Source: Aureimonas sp. SK2 (GTDB lineage: Bacteria; Pseudomonadota; Alphaproteobacteria; Rhizobiales; Rhizobiaceae). Taken from it: 64,000 bases of DNA. The stretch lies in assembly GCF_029813115.1 (NCBI RefSeq), contig NZ_JAPZDS010000004.1:186001-250000 (forward strand). The letters are read 5' to 3'. A program made the translations under genes and the position numbers. Numbering within the stretch: position 1 is the first letter of the stretch; each line of letters opens with the position of its first letter. Of this stretch, positions 25,401 through 31,150 are shown one piece after another. The notes beneath the pieces were generated by a model, which worked only from the letters and a program-made list of their open reading frames with translations, made no database searches and was not told where the DNA came from.

Positions 25401-25607
25401 CAGCGGATAGGTGACCTGGTCCTCGACGACCTGCGGCGCCTGACCGGGATACTCGGTGTAGACGATGACCTGGACGTCCGAGAGGTCAGGGATCGCGTCC
25501 AGCGGCAGCGTCTTCAAGGCGTAGAGTCCGCCCGCTACGGCGAAGAGCGTGCCGACGAAGACAAGGACGAGGTTCCTCGCCGACCAAGCGATGATGCGGG
25601 CGATCAT
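22434..25607 (-). CDS. cusA: CusA/CzcA-type heavy-metal RND efflux pump
   Basis: A 1057-residue HME-RND pump beginning MIARIIAWSARNLVLVFVGT. Proton-relay residues are in AVGAMIDAAIVMIENAHKHLE. Methionines corresponding to the Cu/Ag relay of CusA are present in LMYMPTTLPG, PTEMFETLINLKP and ARIDMLSTGI, so copper/silver is the likely substrate. It pumps metal from periplasm or cytoplasm through CusB to an outer-membrane channel. Its ATG overlaps the cusB stop (ATGA), showing translational coupling. No cusC or outer-membrane gene is adjacent. Confidence 0.93.
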   Translation of the reverse strand: MIARIIAWSARNLVLVFVGTLFAVAGGLYALKTLPLDAIPDLSDVQVIVYTEYPGQAPQVVEDQVTYPLTTAMLTVPRSKVVRGFSFFGVSFVYVVFEDGTDPYFARSRVLEFLNAAGRRLPAGVTPTLGPDATGVGWVYQYAVVAKDRTLAELRSLQDWVVRFAASDADGVAEVASVGGFVKQYSVVVDPNRMRSQGVTLDMLKDAIGASNMDVGGRTIELSEFEYMVRGRGYLRGTEDIESIVLMSPGGVPLRLSDVARVETTPDERRGITELNGEGEVASGIVMQRYGSNALDVIEDVKTKLSAILPSLPAGTEILPVYDRSQLIERAIETLKGTLLEESLIVALVCVVFLLHLRSALVAILMLPVGILMAFGAMKLMGLGSNIMSLGGIAIAVGAMIDAAIVMIENAHKHLERAPPGKPRVEILVEAASEVGPALFFSLLVITVSFLPIFTLESQEGRLFGPLAFTKTFAMAAAAFLSVTLVPALMVVFVRGRIVPEHRNPVNRFLIWVYRPVIGGVLRAKTLTILLAVVALGVTVWPARQIGSEFMPNLNEGTLMYMPTTLPGLSVTKAAELLQTQDRIIKSFPEVASVYGKAGRALTATDPAPTEMFETLINLKPEEEWRPGVTVDSLKAEMDKALQFPGVSNAWTMPIRARIDMLSTGIRTPVGVKVFGTDLAEMETLAKEIEGVLKGVPGTSSAYAERVVGGYFLDIVPDREALGRYGLSVGAVQETIGMALGAETVTTTVEGRERYAVNIRYPRELRSDPDAVARDVQIALPGGGTVPLGEVAKVELTRGATSIRTENGQLAIYVFVDIAGRDLGGYVAEAQAAVAREVTFPPGSYVAWSGQFEYLQRAEAKLKVVVPVTLLLIFLLLYLNFRSMTETLIVMLSLPFAVVGGIWLMWWLGFNMSVAVAVGFIALSGVAAETGVIMLIYLQHAVAEVRARCETEGRAFDREALREAIMIGAVERVRPKMMTVVAIMAGLLPILWSRGAGSELMQRIAVPMIGGMVSSTVLTLVVIPAVFAAVKGWGLEEGVERGGAAGGATPDMVARRS

Positions 25608-27094
25608 GGGCGCAGCTCCGCCGTCGGTGCAGGCCCGTCCGTCTTCGGGTCGAGGGCCGACAGGGCCGCCTTGATGTTGCTCTCGGCATCGATCAGGAAG
25701 TTTGCGCCCGTCACCACCCGGTCCCCCTCCCGGACGCCCGTCGTGATCTCCGTCGCGTCCGTCCCGCGGGCGCCGATCTCGACGGGACGCGGCTCGAAGC
25801 GCCCCTCTCCGCGGTCGAGGATCACGACCTGCCGCGATCCCGTGTCGAGGATGGCGTCGTTCGGCACGGCAAGGACCGCGCCGCCGGCCCCGGACTCGAT
25901 CTCGACGTCGGCATACATGTCGGGCAGCAGGAGGCCGTCGGAGTTCTCGATCTCGATGCGAACCTTCACCGTCCGGGTCTCGGGCGAGACCTGCGGGTAG
26001 ACGAGGTCGACGCGCCCCTCGAACGTTTTGCCGGGCAGCCCCCTGAAGGTGCTCCGCGCGGCGTTGCCGAGCCGGATGGCCCCGACCTCGCGCTCGGGCA
26101 CGTCTGCGACGAGCCACACCCGCGAGACGTCGGCGAGCCGGAAGAGGACGTCTCCCGCTTCCGTCATCATGCCGTCGACGGCGGCCCGCTCCAGGACGAG
26201 CCCGTCCCGCGGCGCCGTCCATGTCATGGAGGGCGGTACTTTCCCTGTCCGCTCCATCTCGGCGATCGCCTCCCCCGGGGCGCCGAGGTTGCGCAGCTTC
26301 AGACCCGCGCCGCCCGACCTCGCGGCGCCGCCGCTCTTCAGCTCGATGACGTACTGCGCGCCGGCGGCGGCCATCTCGGGCGAGTAGAGGCGCACCAGCG
26401 GCTGTCCCCTTCGCACCGCCGAACCCGTGGTCACGTCGGCGACCTCCTCCACGAAGGCGTCGGCCCGCGTGGTGACGACGGAAACCATCCGCTCGTCGAG
26501 CTTCACGACGCCCGGCACCCGCAGCGGCCGACCGACGACCTGCCGTGACACCAACTCCGAGCGGACGCCCGTTCTCTGGAGCCGCCCCGGGGAGACCGTG
26601 ACGACGCCCTCCTCTTCCTCGGGGCCGTCGTAGACGGGGATGTAGTCCATACCCATCGAGTCCTTCTTCGGCACCGGAGATGTGTCGGGAAGGCCCATCG
26701 GGTTGCGGTAGTAGAGGACCCGTTTGGCCGGGGCCGTGTCGCCGAGCGCCGGTGCGGCGCCCGCACCGGCGCCCGCGGCGACGGCGCCCGGCGCCGCATC
26801 GTCGCGGACGGGCACGAAGTCGCGGCCGTCCGCCGTCTTCCGCGGCCCGGCCGAGTAGGTCGGCTTGCCGTCGGGATCGCGCCAGTAGAGGGCGCGCTTC
26901 TCCGGCGCCACGCCGACGGGCCCCGCGGCGGTCATTCCCGCCGCCTCCGCGCGTCCGGCCGGAACCGGCGGCGTCCGCGGCAGGCCGAGCGCCTCCCCGA
27001 GCCGGGCGGCCGTCAGCCCGGCCTGTCCCGCTTGGTAGCCTCCGGCACCCGCCGCGACGGCGACGAGGGCGAGGCCGACGATGGCCGTCCGCAT
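25604..27094 (-). CDS. cusB: CusB-type metal efflux adaptor with tandem heavy-metal-binding domains
   Basis: A 496-residue adaptor. After an N-terminal membrane segment come two copies of a short heavy-metal-binding domain: a degenerate one (LYWRDPDGKPTYSAGPRK, residues about 67-100) and a canonical one (YYRNPMGLPDTSPVPKKDSM and MDYIPVY, about 127-155). Then follow barrel-sandwich, beta-barrel and membrane-proximal domains (VWLVADVPEREVGAIRLG, TRTVKVRIEIENSDGLLLP). ATG overlaps the stop of the upstream YtkA-like gene and its own stop overlaps the cusA start. Periplasmic capture and transfer of Cu/Ag to CusA is the expected role. Confidence 0.92.
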   Translation of the reverse strand: MRTAIVGLALVAVAAGAGGYQAGQAGLTAARLGEALGLPRTPPVPAGRAEAAGMTAAGPVGVAPEKRALYWRDPDGKPTYSAGPRKTADGRDFVPVRDDAAPGAVAAGAGAGAAPALGDTAPAKRVLYYRNPMGLPDTSPVPKKDSMGMDYIPVYDGPEEEEGVVTVSPGRLQRTGVRSELVSRQVVGRPLRVPGVVKLDERMVSVVTTRADAFVEEVADVTTGSAVRRGQPLVRLYSPEMAAAGAQYVIELKSGGAARSGGAGLKLRNLGAPGEAIAEMERTGKVPPSMTWTAPRDGLVLERAAVDGMMTEAGDVLFRLADVSRVWLVADVPEREVGAIRLGNAARSTFRGLPGKTFEGRVDLVYPQVSPETRTVKVRIEIENSDGLLLPDMYADVEIESGAGGAVLAVPNDAILDTGSRQVVILDRGEGRFEPRPVEIGARGTDATEITTGVREGDRVVTGANFLIDAESNIKAALSALDPKTDGPAPTAELRP

Positions 27095-27498
27095 CACTCG
27101 GCCGCCTGGAGGACGACCTCGTCCCTGAGGGTGCCTTCCTCGCCCTGGACCTTCGCCCCGAGCGAGATGCGCCAGCCGCCGTCCATGACGAGGGCGACCC
27201 TGAAGCGGTAGACGCCGGGCTCGTCCGACGGAAGCGCCTCGATGGGCGTGGTCATGGTCTCCATGCCGTCCGGCGCCATGTCTGCGCGGGTCTCGAAGAC
27301 GATGGCGTCGGGAACGGACTTTCCCGTCCTCCTGTCGACGAGGCGTACGGCCACGACGGCGTCCTTCCCCGACTTCACCTTCGGGTCGACGAGCTGGAAC
27401 TCGTAGTCGGTCATCGCCGCGATGGCGGAGGTCCCCGCGCCGAGCGACAGGAGGGTCGCGACGGCCGCCGCGGCGACGCGCATGCTGGTCTTCTTCAT
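27094..27498 (-). CDS. YtkA/FixH-like exported protein in the cus operon
   Basis: A 134-residue protein from the MKKTSMRVAAAAVATLLSLG start, which is a signal peptide ending near AIA. The mature part is a single Ig-like beta-sandwich of the YtkA-like/FixH type (VKSGKDAVVAVRLVDRRTGK, GVYRFRVALVMDGGWRISLG). Methionines in RADMAPDGMETM may bind copper. Such proteins commonly accompany cus-type adaptors. It lies between a Met/Cys-rich small gene and cusB, with an ATGA overlap to the latter. Confidence 0.82.
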   Translation of the reverse strand: MKKTSMRVAAAAVATLLSLGAGTSAIAAMTDYEFQLVDPKVKSGKDAVVAVRLVDRRTGKSVPDAIVFETRADMAPDGMETMTTPIEALPSDEPGVYRFRVALVMDGGWRISLGAKVQGEEGTLRDEVVLQAAE

Positions 27499-27624
27499 GT
27501 GTTCGGTTCCCGATCGATCCCCGTCCGCGGCCCTGCCTGCGGCGGGATGGCGAAACGCCATGCGTCAGCATCGGCGCGGATCGCTCCGCACCGCCGTAAC
27601 GGCGCCACGGCGCCGGCCGATCGG

Positions 27625-28047
27625 TCAGGTTCTGGGAGGTCGGGGCGGCGGCGCGCGGGCGATCGAGACCAGCCTCCGGACGCCCGGCAGGCCGAACGAC
27701 GGTTCCGACGCCCGGGGCGGCCCGAGGCCCGACGCCGATGCGGGGCCTGCGGGGATGCACTGGGAGGTGCAGGCCGCCATCGCCGGGCATGCGGACTTGC
27801 CGCAGCCGTCCTTCGACGGGGCCGGGTCGTCGGGGCAGCAAGGCATTCCGGCCTCGGCCGACATGCCCTCCATGCCAGCCATGTCCCCCGTTCCGCCCAT
27901 GTCCGCGACGGCGGGCCGCTCGGAGCGGATGTCCGCGACCGTCCGCGTCGCATCGGCGTAGGCCATGGCTTCGCCCATCGGCATCAGGGCCAACGCGGCG
28001 ACGACCAAGGTCGCGAGTACGGTCTTGAGGCGGGACGTTCTGCTCAC
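27625..28047 (-). CDS. Met/Cys-rich exported small protein, putative metal-binding
   Basis: About 140 residues from a GTG start at 28047; an in-frame ATG at 28089 would add 14. The N-terminus is a signal peptide (VLATLVVAALALMPMGEAMA). A central stretch is rich in Met and Cys (DMGGTGDMAGMEGMSAEAGM, then CCPDDPAPSKDGCGK and CPAMAACTSQC), resembling periplasmic copper-binding segments. The tail is Pro/Arg-rich. First gene of the cus operon. I do not know the family; the metal-binding role is inferred from composition and position. Confidence 0.65.
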   Translation of the reverse strand: MSRTSRLKTVLATLVVAALALMPMGEAMAYADATRTVADIRSERPAVADMGGTGDMAGMEGMSAEAGMPCCPDDPAPSKDGCGKSACPAMAACTSQCIPAGPASASGLGPPRASEPSFGLPGVRRLVSIARAPPPRPPRT

Positions 28048-28258
28048 GGGGCAGTGATGCCACGTCGCGGGCCGCCGGGAAAGGTGCACGCGAAGGACGC
28101 GACGCCTTCACGCACCACCGCGTCCGGGATCCGTGCCAGCCGCGACGCCTTGCGCCGCGCCGGGACAATTGAGACGGCTCGAATTCGAACGATTTCCTTC
28201 AGCCCATACCCATCGCCCGGGCCCATGCTCCCTCGGAGGCAACGACGGGACATCGAAC

Positions 28259-28669
28259 ATGGCGAACGGAGTGGAAGGCGGGGCGGCGGCGGGGCAGCGG
28301 CGCAGGCGCGTCGCGGTGGCGGCCGCGGGCCTCCTGGGTGTCCTTGCCCTCGGGGCCGGGGCCACGTTCGCGGCGCCCTCCATCGTGGCGGCGTTCGGGG
28401 CCGGGGAGACGGCCGCCGCCGAGACCGCGGCCGCGCCCGCGCTGCCGGACGTCCTTCCTGCCGAACCCCGGCCGGCCGGGCCGGCCTCGGCGGGCGACTA
28501 CCGGATCGTCTTGGTCGGCGACGGCGAGGCCTTCCTCGCGACCGCCTCGAACCTCATCCGCGTCAAGGTGGGCAGCCACGTGGCAGGCCTCGGTGAGATC
28601 GTCTCGATCGTCCCGTCCCCGACGGGAGGCGCCGTCACGGGATCGCTCGCCACACTCAGGACGACCTGA
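28259..28669 (+). CDS. Hypothetical membrane-anchored protein
   Basis: A 136-residue protein with a basic N-terminus (AAAGQRRRRVAVAAAGLLG), one membrane segment at about residues 18-42, an Ala/Pro/Glu-rich linker and a conserved-looking C-terminal domain (YRIVLVGDGEAFLATASNLI, VKVGSHVAGLGEIVSI). No family recognised. Divergent from the cus operon; the palindrome TCGAATTCGA at 28179-28188 lies between them. Confidence 0.6.
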   Translation: MANGVEGGAAAGQRRRRVAVAAAGLLGVLALGAGATFAAPSIVAAFGAGETAAAETAAAPALPDVLPAEPRPAGPASAGDYRIVLVGDGEAFLATASNLIRVKVGSHVAGLGEIVSIVPSPTGGAVTGSLATLRTT

Positions 28670-29070
28670 GGGAAGCCCGGACCGGACGCGAAACGGCGCG
28701 ATCCGGACGGCACCCCGCGGCAGGTCGGGGTCTTCACGCCGCATGCCCTGGCGCTTGCGCCTCCAGTGACCGCGGGCGACGGAAAGCAGCCGGGCACGGC
28801 CGCCCTTCCCATGTGCGAGGGCCGCGGGCAGGAAGGCCGGCAGGACGGACGCGAGCGGGCGGCGAACTTCATGCGCGCGTGCTCCCACCGGGACCCGCCG
28901 TCGACATCCGTCCCGCACGCGCCGGGCGCGGCATCGCAGCGCCGACGGCCCATGGCGCCCCTTTACCCTTCGCGTACGATCGGGCACCGTCCCCGTGTCG
29001 CCCGCGCCAGCGCGCATGTCCCCGCTCGGATGCCCGCCCATCCGTTCAGGTGAAAACGTGCGCCCGACAC
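28670..29070. other. Gene-free region before the HigBA module
   Basis: About 400 GC-rich bases in which I see no credible gene or repeat. Open frames on both strands are Arg/Pro/Gly-rich and look like shadows of base composition. Confidence 0.4.
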
Positions 29071-29094
29071 GGAACATTGTTCCCTCCGAGGGAA
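29071..29094. promoter_or_regulatory. Overlapping dyads upstream of higB
   Basis: GGAACA-T-TGTTCC (29071-29083) and TTCCCT-CCG-AGGGAA (29080-29094) are two perfect 6-bp-arm dyads overlapping by four bases, 40-60 bases before the toxin start. They are likely autoregulatory sites for the HigA helix-turn-helix antitoxin. Confidence 0.5.
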
Positions 29095-29132
29095 TTTTGG
29101 CGTTGTGCCCTGTGGGGGAACCCTATATCGAT

Positions 29133-29444
29133 ATGCGTGTCATCTCCAAGAAGACGCTGAGGGAGTTCTGGGAGTCGGAGCGCAAGCACGCCGTCTCGCA
29201 GGGGCCGCTCGAGGCATGGCACCAGGAGGCGTCGGCGTCGAGCTGGCAGCACCCGAACGACCTGAAGGCCACCTACAAGAACGCGAGCGTCCTCAAGGGC
29301 GGGCGCGTCGTCTTCAACATCAAGGGGAACGACTACCGCCTGGTTGTCGAGATCAACTATGCGGCGCAGATCGTGTTCGTCCGCTGGGTCGGCACGCACG
29401 AAGACTACGACGAGATCGACGCGGAGACCGTCCGATGCACGTGA
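29133..29444 (+). CDS. higB: HigB-type mRNA interferase toxin
   Basis: A 103-residue RelE/HigB-superfamily toxin. Family signatures are visible: RVISKKTLREFWE at the N-terminus, WHQEASASSWQHPNDLKATY, RVVFNIKGNDYRLVVEINY and VFVRWVGTHEDYDEID with the C-terminal His/Tyr used in ribosome-dependent cleavage. Starts at the ATG giving MRVISKK. Its end overlaps the antitoxin start by ten bases. Toxin-first order is typical of higBA. Confidence 0.92.
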   Translation: MRVISKKTLREFWESERKHAVSQGPLEAWHQEASASSWQHPNDLKATYKNASVLKGGRVVFNIKGNDYRLVVEINYAAQIVFVRWVGTHEDYDEIDAETVRCT

Positions 29445-30634
29445 AGCCCATCAAGTCCGAGAGCGACTACGAGACCGCGCTGGCGCGGGTCGGCGACCTC
29501 ATGTCGGCCGAGCCGGGTTCGCCGGAGTTCGACGAGCTGGAGGTGCTGTCCACGCTGGTCGAGGCGTGGGAGGCAAAGCACCACGCCATCGCGCATCCCG
29601 ACCCGATCGACGCCATCGCCTTCCGCATGGAACAGGCGGGCCTTCGCCAGCGCGACCTCGTGCCGTACATCGGCAGCGCCAGCAAGGTGTCCGAGGTCAT
29701 GAAGCGCCAGCGCCCTCTGACGCTCGCCATGATCAAGAACCTCCACTCGGGTCTCGGCATCCCGGCCGAGGTTCTGCTGCGCGAGCCGGCGCGCGGCCCC
29801 GGCAAGGATGCCCTGGACCCGGCGCGGCTGCCGTGGGGCGAGATCGTGAAACGGGGGTGGCTCCCGGGCTTCACGGGCACCACGCGGGAGGCCAGGTCGC
29901 GTTGCCACGAGCTCGTGGCTTGCCTCGTCCCGCAGTCGGCGAACTCCTGCCTCCAGCCCGCCCTGTACCGCAGGTCCATCCGGGGCGGTGCCGCCATGGA
30001 CGACCACGCCGTCACGGCGTGGACGTCGCGGATCGTGTCGCTGGCCTGCGCGCAGACGCTGCCCGGCAGGTACGAGCGCGGCATCGTCGACGGTGCCTTC
30101 GTGTCCGGTCTCGTGCGCCTCAGCTTCCTCGACGACGGGCCGCGCCTCGCCCGCGAGTACCTCGGCAAGCACGGCATCCACCTCGTCGTCGAGAGGCACC
30201 TACCGAAGACGAGGGTCGACGGCGCCGCCACCCTGCTTCCCGACGGCTCCCCGGTGATCGGGCTGTCGCTGCGGTTCGACCGCCTCGACAATTTCTGGTT
30301 CTGCCTCGCCCACGAACTTGGGCACGTCGCCCTGCACCTCGGCGAGGGTGGGGACGAGTGGTTCGTCGACGACCTGGAGGCCGAGGCCGAGGGCGGGGAG
30401 AGGTCCCGCGAGGCCGAGGCCGACGCTTGGGCCAGCGAGGCGCTCATGCCCGCCGAAACCTGGGCCGGCGTAGGATCCGTCCGACGCGAGGCGGAGGTTC
30501 GGGCGTTGGCGCGCAAGCTGTCCGTCAGCCCGGCCATCATCGCGGGCCGCGTCCGGTTCGAGCAGCGAAACTACAAGCTGCTCAACGATTTGGTCGGTCA
30601 AGGCGAGGTGCGCCGCCAGTTCGGCGTCGCCTGA
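29435..30634 (+). CDS. higA: HigA-type antitoxin fused to an ImmA/IrrE zinc-peptidase domain
   Basis: A 399-residue protein, about three to four times the usual HigA length. Residues 1-115 are a HigA-like part with helix-turn-helix (RMEQAGLRQRDLVPYIG, SKVSEVMKRQRPLTLAMI). A middle segment (about 116-260) is uncharacterised. Residues about 270-370 contain the ImmA/IrrE metallopeptidase motif FCLAHELGHVALHLGE and a downstream EAEADAWASEALMP helix bearing the third zinc ligand. Single-chain HTH plus peptidase proteins can cleave themselves or a repressor in response to stress. Overlaps higB by ten bases. Confidence 0.88.
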   Translation: MHVKPIKSESDYETALARVGDLMSAEPGSPEFDELEVLSTLVEAWEAKHHAIAHPDPIDAIAFRMEQAGLRQRDLVPYIGSASKVSEVMKRQRPLTLAMIKNLHSGLGIPAEVLLREPARGPGKDALDPARLPWGEIVKRGWLPGFTGTTREARSRCHELVACLVPQSANSCLQPALYRRSIRGGAAMDDHAVTAWTSRIVSLACAQTLPGRYERGIVDGAFVSGLVRLSFLDDGPRLAREYLGKHGIHLVVERHLPKTRVDGAATLLPDGSPVIGLSLRFDRLDNFWFCLAHELGHVALHLGEGGDEWFVDDLEAEAEGGERSREAEADAWASEALMPAETWAGVGSVRREAEVRALARKLSVSPAIIAGRVRFEQRNYKLLNDLVGQGEVRRQFGVA

Positions 30635-30659
30635 GGCCGAAAGCCCCCGAACGGCGCGG

Positions 30660-31082
30660 TCAGTGCCTCTCGTGAAAGCACTCGCCGTGATCGCCGAGCA
30701 CCTCGATCACGCGGCACTGCGCCACGGAGTGGTTCGAGCAGTCAGTCATGCGGGCGACCTCGGCCCGCAGCGCCGTCAGTCGGGCGATCTTGTGGTCGAT
30801 GTCGGCAAGGTGGGCGGTCGCGATCCGGTCGGCGCTCTCGCAGGGGCCGTCCGGCTCCCCCGCCAGCGCCAGGAGTTCGCGGATCGGCTCCATCTCGAAG
30901 CCGAGCTCACGGGCATGCCGGATGAAGCGGAGGCGCCGCAGGTCGCCCGCGTCGTAGAGGCGGCGGTTGCCCTCGGTCCGCGGCGGCGCGGCCAGGAGGC
31001 CGATCTGCTCGTAGTATCGGATCGTCGGCACCTTGATGCCGCTCGCCCGCGAGGCCTCGCCGATGGACACGCCGCCCGTCAT
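30660..31082 (-). CDS. MerR-family metal-responsive regulator (ZntR/CadR-like)
   Basis: A 140-residue regulator from the ATG at 31082 (an ATG at 31106 adds eight residues). The winged helix-turn-helix is residues 5-55 (SIGEASRASGIKVPTIRYYE, RLYDAGDLRRLRFI). Cysteines at about 81, 115 and 123 match the divalent metal site of ZntR/CadR, and the tail has a further Cys and His residues. Divergent from the P-type ATPase gene; a canonical MerR promoter lies between them, so it likely activates the ATPase in response to Zn, Cd or Pb. Confidence 0.9.
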   Translation of the reverse strand: MTGGVSIGEASRASGIKVPTIRYYEQIGLLAAPPRTEGNRRLYDAGDLRRLRFIRHARELGFEMEPIRELLALAGEPDGPCESADRIATAHLADIDHKIARLTALRAEVARMTDCSNHSVAQCRVIEVLGDHGECFHERH

Positions 31083-31090
31083 TTTTTCGC

Positions 31091-31121
31091 TTGCTCCTCT
31101 AGCCACTAGAGGAAGTAGGCC
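31091..31121 (+). promoter_or_regulatory. MerR-type promoter of the metal ATPase
   Basis: TTGCTC (31091-31096) and TAGGCC (31116-31121) are separated by 19 bases, the stretched spacing that MerR activators need. The spacer holds the dyad CCTCTAG-CCA-CTAGAGG (31096-31112), the expected binding site of the adjacent regulator. Confidence 0.75.
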
Positions 31122-31150
31122 TCTCCCGGGAACGATGCAAGGAGAGCGCC

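Noticed and set aside
22788-26000. A 1070-codon plus-strand frame opposite cusAB
   Set aside because: Shadow of cusA and cusB; long open antisense frames are common at this GC content.
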